Assembly (NCBI GenBank): GCA_024280855.1
Contig: JAJRPG010000082.1
Span: 1-64,000, forward strand
Length of the DNA: 64,000 nucleotides
Direction: 5' to 3'
Source of the DNA: Planctomycetota bacterium
Lineage (GTDB): Bacteria > Planctomycetota > Phycisphaerae > UBA1845
Shown here: positions 1-7,524 of the stretch, piece after piece
Layout: the number at the start of each line of letters is the position of its first letter
How positions within the stretch are numbered: position 1 is the stretch's first letter
The notes under the pieces: generated by a model
What the model was told of the DNA's origin: nothing
Databases searched by the model: none
The model's input: only the letters and a program-made list of their open reading frames with translations
Position numbers and translations under genes: made by a program

Positions 1-148
1 CTCGCGACGACGTGAGCGGATCAGAAAATGTGCAGGAAAATTCTGTCAGGAAAACACTTGAAAGAAAAACTCTTTCAGGTATGGGCCACCCGACGGCTAC
101 CAGATTATGAATGGTTAGATGTTATTGTTTGCTGAACGCCATAGTTCA

Positions 149-190
149 GGCAGGTCAACCTGTCGTCAGTAAACGACAGAACGACCTGCC
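149..190. repeat. Long imperfect hairpin upstream of the first gene
   Basis: GGCAGGTC (149-156) pairs with GACCTGCC (183-190), and inside it CTGTCGT (160-166) pairs with ACGACAG (173-179). The two stems are separated by a symmetric AAC/AAC internal loop, and the apical loop is CAGTAA. There is no T-run after it, so it is not a standard intrinsic terminator. It could be a dispersed palindromic repeat or an RNA structure ahead of the 403-10617 operon. The rest of 1-402 holds no gene that I can support; a smaller hairpin (TTGAAAGA/TCTTTCAG) lies at about 58-77. Confidence 0.5.
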
Positions 191-414
191 CTACCGTTTG
201 ATATAAGTTCTTACAACTCATTACCTTTGCGTGACGTTTTTTGTATTGGCCTGGCTTTGTTACCTGTTGTTCGCGCAATCCTTGAATAGCGGGACTGCAT
301 CGACTAGCCTTATGTGGATAGAGATGGGTCGTTTTGGTTACTTTTGAACTTAAAGCGAAACGCTGGTTAGCTACGAATGATTTTGGCTATTAAAGTTGTG
401 CGTTGCGAGTGGTT

Positions 415-864
415 ATGCAAAGTGAAAGTCTGCTATATAAGCGTTCGAGGTTCTCAACGCGGTTGCCGGTGGGCCGATTGTACTCGCCTAGTCACTGCTG
501 GCTTGAGGCGCAGGCGGATGGTGCTTGGCGGGTTGGGTTGACGAAATTTGCTACGCGGATTTTGGGTGAGCCTGTTGAGATTGACTTTGATGTTGAAGTA
601 CAAACGCCGATTCGTGCCGGGACGATTGTGGGGTGGATTGAAGGGTTCAAAGCGGTGACGGATTTGTATAGCCCGCTTGGTGGGAATTTTTCAGGGCGAA
701 ATCCTGGTTTAGATGAAGACCTCGAAGCTGTGCAGCGCGATCCTTACGGTAACGGTTGGTTGTATTTGGTTGAAGGTACGCCGCCTGAGGATTGCGTGGA
801 TGCTGAAGGATATGTGGCTATTTTAGATGGTGCGATCGATAAAATGTTGGGTAAAAGTGCATGA
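415..864 (+). CDS. GcvH-like lipoyl carrier protein
   Basis: This is a biotin/lipoyl-attachment protein of the glycine cleavage H family. GFKAVTDLYSPLGG fits the H-protein lipoyl loop (ESVKA..DLY.P..G); the Lys, residue 79 from this start, is the expected lipoylation site. The long acidic segment after it (NPGLDEDLEAV) and GNGWLY also match H-proteins. I prefer ATG 415; an in-frame TTG lies at 403. The stop overlaps the next gene by 4 bases (ATGA), so translation is probably coupled. No GcvT or GcvP is present, so it is more likely a dedicated carrier (LbpA/GcvH2-like) for the neighbouring redox genes than part of glycine cleavage. That role is inference. Confidence 0.85.
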   Translation: MQSESLLYKRSRFSTRLPVGRLYSPSHCWLEAQADGAWRVGLTKFATRILGEPVEIDFDVEVQTPIRAGTIVGWIEGFKAVTDLYSPLGGNFSGRNPGLDEDLEAVQRDPYGNGWLYLVEGTPPEDCVDAEGYVAILDGAIDKMLGKSA

Positions 865-1991
865 GCGATCCAGACAATACTAAAGCACGATACATCATGA
901 TTGGCGGGTTTCTCGGCGCGGGTAAGACGACGGCGGTGGCGAAGCTTGGCCGGTATCTTCTTGATAAGGGATTGCGTGTTGGGCTGATTAGTAACGATCA
1001 AAGCACGGGGCTTGTTGATACGGCACTGCTGAGGTCGCAAGGTTTTGATGTTGAGGAAATTGCTGGTGGATGTTTCTGCTGTCGGTTTAATTCACTTGTC
1101 GAAGCCGCGAATAAATTAAGCGAATCGACTAAGCCGGATGTGTTTATAGCGGAGCCTGTGGGTAGTTGTACTGACCTTGTAGCTACGGTTAGTTATCCGC
1201 TGCGACGCATTTATGGTGAGCGGTTTTCCATCGCGCCGCTGAGTGTGCTTGTTGATCCGCAACGGTGTGCGCGAATTTTTGGATTGGTCGAGGGGCGATC
1301 TTTTTCGAGTAAGGTTTGCTATGTGTATCGCAAGCAACTCGAAGAGGCCGACCTCATTGTAGTCAACAAATGCGACCTTGTTGCAGAGCCGTTACAATCG
1401 AGGTTATTGTCTACGTTACGCGAAACATATCCAAAAACTAAAGTGATTACATGCTCGGCTAAGATGGGCGATGGCTTGGATCATTGGTTTGATGAAATTG
1501 TATCGGGAGAACCCGCACTATCACCGACGATGGATGTTGATTATGAAACGTATGCGGAGGGTGAAGCGCTGCTTGGTTGGTTAAATTGCACCGTTGGTTT
1601 AGTTGGTGAACAACTTTTTGATGCCAATGCGATGCTGGTGGAATTTGCAGATGAGATTCGTAACAAGTTGTCGGCTCATGACATTGAGATCGCTCATTTG
1701 AAAATGACGCTGGACGCTGGTGACGAGGCGGGTAATCTGTCGGTGGTTAGTTTGGTGGGTAGCGATGATACCGTTGATCTGCGTGAGTCTTTGCATGATC
1801 GAATTGGCGGCGGCGAATTAATTATCAACCTGCGGGCTGAAGCAGCGCCGGAACTGCTAGGCGAAGTTGTGAAGCAAACATTGGATACATGTGTTCGGGC
1901 CGGGCATCAAGTATCAACAGAGATTGTTCACCTGGAACAGTTTCGTCCTGGCAAGCCAGAGCCGACACATCGCGTGGCGATTGAGTCGTAA
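861..1991 (+). CDS. CobW/G3E-family GTPase
   Basis: This is a P-loop GTPase of the G3E family (CobW, HypB, UreG), which load metals or cofactors onto target enzymes. GGFLGAGKTT at residues 15-24 is the Walker A motif, CFCC at 71-74 is the CxCC metal-binding motif typical of CobW/COG0523 proteins, and NKCD at 169-172 gives guanine specificity. The C-terminal half (about 220-376) is a less conserved CobW-C-like region. It overlaps the lipoyl carrier gene by 4 bases. The target is unknown; the Fe-S and radical SAM proteins downstream are obvious candidates, but this is inference. Confidence 0.85.
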   Translation: MSDPDNTKARYIMIGGFLGAGKTTAVAKLGRYLLDKGLRVGLISNDQSTGLVDTALLRSQGFDVEEIAGGCFCCRFNSLVEAANKLSESTKPDVFIAEPVGSCTDLVATVSYPLRRIYGERFSIAPLSVLVDPQRCARIFGLVEGRSFSSKVCYVYRKQLEEADLIVVNKCDLVAEPLQSRLLSTLRETYPKTKVITCSAKMGDGLDHWFDEIVSGEPALSPTMDVDYETYAEGEALLGWLNCTVGLVGEQLFDANAMLVEFADEIRNKLSAHDIEIAHLKMTLDAGDEAGNLSVVSLVGSDDTVDLRESLHDRIGGGELIINLRAEAAPELLGEVVKQTLDTCVRAGHQVSTEIVHLEQFRPGKPEPTHRVAIES

Positions 1992-2069
1992 GTCTGTTTG
2001 CCTTTGGTTTGGTCGAGCATACTCGACGCATTGCTATTGTGGTTCTGCGTAAGTGTTTCTGAATCGTGA

Positions 2070-2471
2070 ATGATGATGAGTAGGTTTTTCATGAATCAAT
2101 CACAATCCAAACTTCCTCAACATCGCGTAGTTTATTGTAACTGCACCTATGCCAAAGTCGTTCCCCAAGAGACCAAGCAAAAGGTGCTTCGTGAACTCAC
2201 TTCGTCGGGCGTAGCTTTTGATGCTTTTGCAGACCTTTGTCAGATGTCGGCGAGAAAAGACCCTGTGCTAAAAGAGTTGGCGGAATCTGGTGATTTGAAA
2301 ATTGCGGCTTGTTACCCGCGTGCGGTGAAGTGGTTGTTCCACGCGGCTGATGCTGCGCTGGCTGATGAGCGCCATGAGATTTTGAATATGCGCGAGCAGG
2401 ATGCGGACGAAATCGTTCCACTTCTATTAGAAGGTCAACCATTATCCGGGGGGCCTGGTTATGAAGAATAG
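2070..2471 (+). CDS. Small Cys-rich protein resembling the HdrA N-terminal domain
   Basis: A soluble protein of 133 residues with four Cys: C23 and C25 (YCNCTYAKVV), C57 (DLCQMS) and C81 (IAACYPRAVKW). The layout resembles the N-terminal region of heterodisulfide reductase subunit A, where VCHCG..., a mid-domain Cys and VAACSPR bind a [4Fe-4S] cluster. I propose a stand-alone Fe-S domain of that type, not a full HdrA, since the FAD domains are missing. The start is one of several Met codons at 2070-2091. It overlaps the ferredoxin gene by 11 bases, so the two are probably co-translated partners. Confidence 0.6.
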   Translation: MMMSRFFMNQSQSKLPQHRVVYCNCTYAKVVPQETKQKVLRELTSSGVAFDAFADLCQMSARKDPVLKELAESGDLKIAACYPRAVKWLFHAADAALADERHEILNMREQDADEIVPLLLEGQPLSGGPGYEE

Positions 2472-3360
2472 TAGCCAATCGTCGCTGCGGGTGGTTGTTT
2501 ATGAAGGCGCGGATAGTACGCGACTCACAGACAATGAACGACTGGAACTTGTGTCATCGCTGCTAACTGGCGGCTACGATGTGACGTGCGTGAATGGTCA
2601 AGGGCTTGTCAGAGAAAATCACGGCGCGTCGATGCTCGTACTCGGAAAGTTTTCTGGGGAGATGCCTTCTCAGGCGGCGGATGCTCAGGGTGATGGTCAA
2701 GTTATTTTTGAAGACGTAGCTGGTCTATCGACTCAAGACATCGTCGGCAAAGTTGAAGCGGCGGGTGAACGACTAGGGAAAACTTCGCCGGGTGGATGGA
2801 AGCCGTGGTTTCCGGTGATTGATTTTGATCGATGCACAAACTGTATGCAATGTTTGAGCTTTTGCCTGTTCGATGTATATGCGGTTGATGGGCAGGAGCA
2901 AATTACGGTTCAAAATCAAGAGAAATGTAAGACCGATTGCCCGGCTTGTTCTCGCGTTTGTCCGGAGGTCGCGATTTTATTCCCCAAGTATAGTAAGGGG
3001 CCTATCAACGGCGATGTGGTGCGTGAGTCTGATATTCAGCGTGAGGCGATGAAGGTGGATGTGTCGGCGCTGCTTGGTGGTGATATTTATTCCTCATTGC
3101 GTAGTCGTCAAAGTGATGCGAGAAAAAGATTTTCTACGGAGCGCGATGAGTCGAAGGCGCTGCTGGAACGAAAGCGATGCTTGAAGAAACTTCAAGGTGA
3201 TTTAGATATTCCCAACGAAGTTTTGATGTCGCTACCGTCGGTTGGTGATATTCACGAACGTGCGGAACGGGCTAAGGCTAAGGCGGTAAAACGCCAGGCG
3301 AGATCGCAGACGGTTAAAGATACGCGCACGACAACGACACCGGAAGAATGGGGTATCTGA
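2461..3360 (+). CDS. 2[4Fe-4S] ferredoxin-domain protein
   Basis: Residues 1-110 form an unrecognised domain. Residues 119-177 carry a ferredoxin fold with C125/C128/C131/C135 and a second, looser set C156/C160/C163/C167, so two [4Fe-4S] clusters are likely. The tail (about 205-299) is basic, helical and charged. It is a cytoplasmic electron carrier, probably serving the radical SAM enzyme or the HdrA-N-like protein that overlaps its start. The last codons (EEWGI) lie inside the first unit of a tandem repeat, so the present C-terminus may have been created or altered by that repeat. Confidence 0.8.
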   Translation: MKNSSQSSLRVVVYEGADSTRLTDNERLELVSSLLTGGYDVTCVNGQGLVRENHGASMLVLGKFSGEMPSQAADAQGDGQVIFEDVAGLSTQDIVGKVEAAGERLGKTSPGGWKPWFPVIDFDRCTNCMQCLSFCLFDVYAVDGQEQITVQNQEKCKTDCPACSRVCPEVAILFPKYSKGPINGDVVRESDIQREAMKVDVSALLGGDIYSSLRSRQSDARKRFSTERDESKALLERKRCLKKLQGDLDIPNEVLMSLPSVGDIHERAERAKAKAVKRQARSQTVKDTRTTTTPEEWGI

Positions 3361-3619
3361 TCTTTGTATAAGACAGCGCTAGACAAAATTGGTGACGCGA
3401 TAGATGCGAGACGGCTTGTTGTCGATTGTCCTTCCCCCACCCTTCGGGAGTACCCGAAGAATGGGGCACCTGACGGAAGAATGGGGTATTTGATCTTTGT
3501 ATAAGACAGCGCTAGACAAAATTGGTGACGCGATAGATGCGGGATGGCTTGTTGTCGATTTCCTTCCCCCACCCTTCGGGAGTACCCGAAGAATGGGGCA
3601 CCTGACGGAAGAGTGGGGC
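3341..3619. repeat. Tandem ~133-bp duplication between ferredoxin and radical SAM genes
   Basis: Copy 1 is 3341-3473 (133 bp), copy 2 is 3474-3605 (132 bp, one base lost and a few substitutions), and a partial third copy starts at 3606 (cggaagagtgggg). Each full unit contains a perfect 7-bp hairpin CTTCGGG-AGTA-CCCGAAG (3442-3459 and 3574-3591) and two internal gaagaatgggg motifs. The first unit includes the ferredoxin stop codon and the partial third unit supplies the region just before the radical SAM start at 3622. The hairpins could attenuate or process the polycistronic mRNA; that is inference. Confidence 0.85.
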
Positions 3620-3621
3620 AA

Positions 3622-4818
3622 ATGATTACAAAACTTGGCTATCGCATGGTTCGCAGTGTTGACGCCCGCCTGTTGTGGAAGTTTGCGTATAACTTTGGCT
3701 ATAAAGGTATGCGCTCCGTTCAACGATTTAAGAAGCGTCTTAAACAGGGTACGACTTTCCCCCCCTTCTTGTATATTTCTATTACCAATAGTTGTAATCT
3801 TCGTTGTACGGGATGTTGGATTGATGTTGAAGCCCCGCAATCTCTGATTAGCTTCGAGCAGATGGACAAGTTGATTACCAATGCCAAGAAACATGGCAAC
3901 AGTTTTTTTGGGATTTTGGGCGGTGAGCCTTTCATGCACCCTGATTTGATGCGTATTTTGAATGCACACCCGGACTGCTATTTTCAAATTTTCACGAATG
4001 GACATTTTATTACGGATGAGATTGCAGCTCAGTTGAGAAAGGCTGGGAATGCGACGACGCTGATTAGTGTAGAAGGTACGGAACTTGTCAGCGACCAACG
4101 GCGTGGTCGATTGGGCGTGTATAACAAAACGCTTGCGGGGATTGATGCCTGTTTGCGCCATCGCATTATTACAGGCGTAGCTACGAGTGTGTGTCAGACG
4201 AACATTGATGATTTGGTGAATGAAGAATGGGTTGATGCGTTAATTAAACGCGGCGTGCATTACATGTGGTATCACACCTATCGGCCTGTTGGCCCCGATG
4301 CCGCGCCGGAGCTTGCACTTCGGCCTGAGCAGGTGCTTATGGTGCGGCGGTTTGCGGTGGAGATGCGATCGAAAAAGGCGATTGGTTTTGTAGACGCCTA
4401 TTGGGATGACAAAGGTCAGGCACTCTGCCCTGCTGCGACGGGTATTAGCCATCATGTTGGACCTTGGGGACATGTGGAACCGTGCCCGATTATCCAATTA
4501 GCGACTGAGCATATTGATGATAACGATGGCGACATATACAAAACGTTGACAGAGTCTGCTTACTTAAAAGATTTTCGAGAGACGGCTGCCAAGGCGACGC
4601 GCGGGTGTATTGTGTTGGAACGGCCTGACTTGCTTAAGGAGTTGGGAAATCGACATGGGGCTGCGGATACGACGGATCGTAAGGCTATGTACGCAGAGTT
4701 GGATGAGATGGGATCGTTAAATAGCCAGCATAATCCCGGTAACGAAATTCCGGAGGATCATTGGCTATATCGATTTGCGAAGAAGCATTGGTTTTTCGGC
4801 TTTGGTGCATATACATAG
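3622..4818 (+). CDS. Radical SAM protein
   Basis: C58, C62 and C65 form the CxxxCxxC cluster motif (SCNLRCTGCW) that binds the [4Fe-4S] used to cleave S-adenosylmethionine; GGEP at 100-103 is the SAM-binding motif. Two further Cys pairs near the C-terminal third (LCPAATG, VEPCPI) suggest an auxiliary cluster or SPASM-like end. ATG 3622 is chosen because the in-frame upstream ATG at 3544 lies inside the tandem repeat and adds repeat-encoded residues. The substrate is unknown. Its place beside polyprenyl synthase and terpene cyclase genes suggests modification of an isoprenoid lipid, as HpnH does for hopanoids, but it does not look like HpnH. Confidence 0.85.
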   Translation: MITKLGYRMVRSVDARLLWKFAYNFGYKGMRSVQRFKKRLKQGTTFPPFLYISITNSCNLRCTGCWIDVEAPQSLISFEQMDKLITNAKKHGNSFFGILGGEPFMHPDLMRILNAHPDCYFQIFTNGHFITDEIAAQLRKAGNATTLISVEGTELVSDQRRGRLGVYNKTLAGIDACLRHRIITGVATSVCQTNIDDLVNEEWVDALIKRGVHYMWYHTYRPVGPDAAPELALRPEQVLMVRRFAVEMRSKKAIGFVDAYWDDKGQALCPAATGISHHVGPWGHVEPCPIIQLATEHIDDNDGDIYKTLTESAYLKDFRETAAKATRGCIVLERPDLLKELGNRHGAADTTDRKAMYAELDEMGSLNSQHNPGNEIPEDHWLYRFAKKHWFFGFGAYT

Positions 4819-4869
4819 GCGTGAGCTTTGTTGGGAAAGTCGGGACGAGTCTTAAAAGGAATAGCGCTT

Positions 4870-6693
4870 ATGATTAGGCATAATGATATAGATACGTCTC
4901 CGCAAATGCCTGCGCAAGAGGTTGGGCAGGTTGATGAGGCCGGTCAAGCTGCGAGGTCGGTCGCGCTGCCGTTGTTAACGCTTCCGCCACGAGTACCTCA
5001 GCAGGTTGAGCGCGATTCGCAATCAAATATACCTAATGATCGTGACGTGCGCGATAGGCTGAAGCGATGTGCGGCTGAGGTGATTGAGGCGGATGGGGTT
5101 ATGCCTCCGTTGTCGTTGGATGAGATGCAAACGCTCATGAAGAAGGTGCGTGAGTTAGCTGATGTTGATGCGGTCTATGATGATTACACTTCCGTGCTGG
5201 TGAGTAATGCGGCGTGGCGTGAGACTTTGGCGAGAACGCCTTACGATCGTCGCCTGCTGCTGGTACCGAAATGCCTACGAGCGGAGGATATTTGTCCTGC
5301 GCCGTTTGATGAGTTTGGTTTGTTGTGTAAAGAATGTGGACTTTGTTCGCTACATGATCTTACGGTTGAAGCGGAGCGTCTTGGTTACGCGGTGTTAGTG
5401 GCTGAGGGGTCTGCGATTGTGCGGAAGATGATTGAGTCTGGTAAAGTAGAAGCCATTGTGGGCGTGAGTTGTCTTAACGTGTTGGAAAAATGTTTTCCGC
5501 ATTTAGAAGCGACGGCTGTTCCGGGTGTAGCCATTCCCCTGCTTCAAGATGATTGCGTGAATACATCTGTAGACCTTGATTGGGTGTGGGATGTGATTCA
5601 TCTTACGTCTGACGATCATACTTATCGCATGGACCTAAATGAACTTAAAGGTCGTGTGCAAAGTTGGTTTGGTGCTGAGTCTTTGTCACAAATCATGGGA
5701 GAGGCTGCGGATGAGACTACTAAGATTGCCCAGCGCGGGCTAGCGCGTGCGGGGAAACGCTGGCGACCTTATCTGACGACATGCGTATACTTAGCGCTGA
5801 CTGGGGATCAAGGCGAAGATGAGCCTATAATTCCAGAGGATTTCAAGAAATTGGCTGTCGCAGTGGAATGCTTTCATAAGGCGTCGCTGATTCATGATGA
5901 TATTGAAGATGATGATGATGAGCGGTATGGCGAGAAGGCGCTGCATGTTGAATATGGCATGCCTGTGGCACTTAATGTGGGAGACTTTCTTCTTGGTGAA
6001 GGATATCGACTCATCGGTGAGTTAGACGTAGCTGCCGAGGTTAAGGTTGAGATGCTGCGGGTGGCGGCACATGGCCACTTGACACTGAGCCGTGGGCAAG
6101 GGGCGGAGCTTTGCTGGACGCGAGATCCCAAGCCTATGTCGTCGCTTGAGGTGCTGGATATTTTCAGGCAAAAGACGGCGCCGGCGTTTGAAGTGGCTTT
6201 ACAATTGGGCGCTTATTATGGCGGGTCGGATGATAACACGCACGAAGTGTTGCAGGCTTACAGCGAGTCCTTGGGGATAGCGTATCAAATTCGTGATGAT
6301 CTTGAAGATTATAATGGCGAGAGTGATTCTAATGACCTGGAGGATTTACGGCCTTCGATTATACTTTCTATTGCCCACAAGCGGGCTGCGTTGGGACAGG
6401 AAAAAGACCTGCTCACGAAGCTCTGGGAGCGTCGGTGCGATTATGACAAGGTGCGTCAGGAGCTTGGCACTATATTGGAAAATGCCGGTGTCATCGAGAA
6501 GGCTGGCGAATTGCAAGAGGCTTATACTGAGCAAGCGATTCGTTCATTAAGTACGCTGACTAATGCGACCTTGAAAGGTTTGCTACGTCGGGTGATTGGG
6601 AAAATGTTCGGCGACAATCTCATCGAAGGGTATTGTAGTGAGTTTGAGGCTCGAAATGCTGCAAGTAGCCAGGCTCGCACCGAAACTGCTTGA
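4870..6693 (+). CDS. DUF116-polyprenyl diphosphate synthase fusion
   Basis: Two domains in 607 residues. Residues about 50-280 resemble DUF116, with C135, C142, C153, C156 and C159 (CKECGLC) likely to bind a metal or Fe-S cluster. Residues about 290-600 are a trans-isoprenyl diphosphate synthase: the first Asp-rich motif is at 343-347 (DDIED) and the second at 476-480 (DDLED). The enzyme would condense isopentenyl diphosphate onto an allylic diphosphate. ATG 4870 has an AAAGGA ribosome site at 4855-4860; an in-frame TTG at 4828 is less convincing. The fusion is unusual and ties DUF116 chemistry directly to isoprenoid synthesis. Confidence 0.87.
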   Translation: MIRHNDIDTSPQMPAQEVGQVDEAGQAARSVALPLLTLPPRVPQQVERDSQSNIPNDRDVRDRLKRCAAEVIEADGVMPPLSLDEMQTLMKKVRELADVDAVYDDYTSVLVSNAAWRETLARTPYDRRLLLVPKCLRAEDICPAPFDEFGLLCKECGLCSLHDLTVEAERLGYAVLVAEGSAIVRKMIESGKVEAIVGVSCLNVLEKCFPHLEATAVPGVAIPLLQDDCVNTSVDLDWVWDVIHLTSDDHTYRMDLNELKGRVQSWFGAESLSQIMGEAADETTKIAQRGLARAGKRWRPYLTTCVYLALTGDQGEDEPIIPEDFKKLAVAVECFHKASLIHDDIEDDDDERYGEKALHVEYGMPVALNVGDFLLGEGYRLIGELDVAAEVKVEMLRVAAHGHLTLSRGQGAELCWTRDPKPMSSLEVLDIFRQKTAPAFEVALQLGAYYGGSDDNTHEVLQAYSESLGIAYQIRDDLEDYNGESDSNDLEDLRPSIILSIAHKRAALGQEKDLLTKLWERRCDYDKVRQELGTILENAGVIEKAGELQEAYTEQAIRSLSTLTNATLKGLLRRVIGKMFGDNLIEGYCSEFEARNAASSQARTETA

Positions 6694-7519
6694 TGAAGCC
6701 GGTGATCGGGTCGTCGAATTCCTGCAAGGTCAATTCAACGAAGACGGCGGTGGGAACAATCGCGCTGGCGAAAGTGATCTATACTACACGGTGTTCACCC
6801 TGGACGGTCTGATTGCGATGCGTGCGCAGATCCCTATTGACCGTGTGCGCGGTTATTTACATCATTTTGAGCATGGCCAGGATTTGGATTTCGTTCACCT
6901 TTGTTGTTTATCACGCTGCTGGGCTGCGATTGGACATGACGGTTTAGCTGACTCGACGCGCGATCTCATTATCGCACGGATAGAAGCGTTTCGTAGCGCT
7001 GATGGAGGCTATCACGCGACGAAAAGTGCTTCTAGTGGCTCCGTCTACCACTCTTTTTTAGCATTGGGCGCTTATCAAGACCTTGCCCGAAATCTGCCTA
7101 ATCCTAACGATGTTTGTGAAAGTACTTACGCATTGCAAACTGAAGATGGCGCGTTCACGAATGAAAAACGCGCCCGCGAAGGTACGACGACAACGACTGC
7201 AGCAGCCGTAACTTTGTTGCGGCATCTTGAAGGAGCAGTGCCCGCGCAGGCTGGGGCGTGGCTGCGCGATCAAGCTCACGCGGAAGGTGGGTTCAAGGCT
7301 GCGCCTCGTGCGCCGATGCCGGATTTATTATCGACAGCTACGACGCTTCACGCCTTGGCTGGGCTGCATGTGGCGTTTGATGATTTGAAGGAATCGTGCC
7401 TGGATTTTGTTGATTCATTGTGGACGGGAAAAGCGTTTTGTGGTCACTGGGCTGATGACGTTCACGATAGCGAATACACTTATTACGGGCTGCTCGCACT
7501 GGGGCATTTAAGCCTTTAA
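6656..7519 (+). CDS. Prenyltransferase beta-subunit-like alpha/alpha-barrel protein
   Basis: About 287 residues made of repeated helical hairpins with DGG/DGAF/EGGF turns, as in protein prenyltransferase beta subunits and terpene cyclase barrels. The motif near the end (EYTYYGLLALGHL) aligns with the HTxYxLxGL motif of farnesyltransferase beta, but the zinc-ligand His is Tyr here, so zinc-dependent prenyl transfer is doubtful. ATG 6656 follows GAGG at 6646-6649 and overlaps the fusion gene by 38 bases. It may act with the cyclase gene that begins five bases downstream. Substrate unknown. Confidence 0.75.
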   Translation: MLQVARLAPKLLDEAGDRVVEFLQGQFNEDGGGNNRAGESDLYYTVFTLDGLIAMRAQIPIDRVRGYLHHFEHGQDLDFVHLCCLSRCWAAIGHDGLADSTRDLIIARIEAFRSADGGYHATKSASSGSVYHSFLALGAYQDLARNLPNPNDVCESTYALQTEDGAFTNEKRAREGTTTTTAAAVTLLRHLEGAVPAQAGAWLRDQAHAEGGFKAAPRAPMPDLLSTATTLHALAGLHVAFDDLKESCLDFVDSLWTGKAFCGHWADDVHDSEYTYYGLLALGHLSL

Positions 7520-7524
7520 TCATC

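Noticed and set aside
3341-3619. CRISPR-like array
   Set aside because: Only two full copies of a 133-bp unit without spacers; it is a tandem duplication.
3622-4818. HpnH-type hopanoid radical SAM enzyme
   Set aside because: It is next to a squalene-hopene-cyclase-like gene, but the N-terminal sequence and cluster surroundings do not match what I know of HpnH, and other hpn genes are missing.
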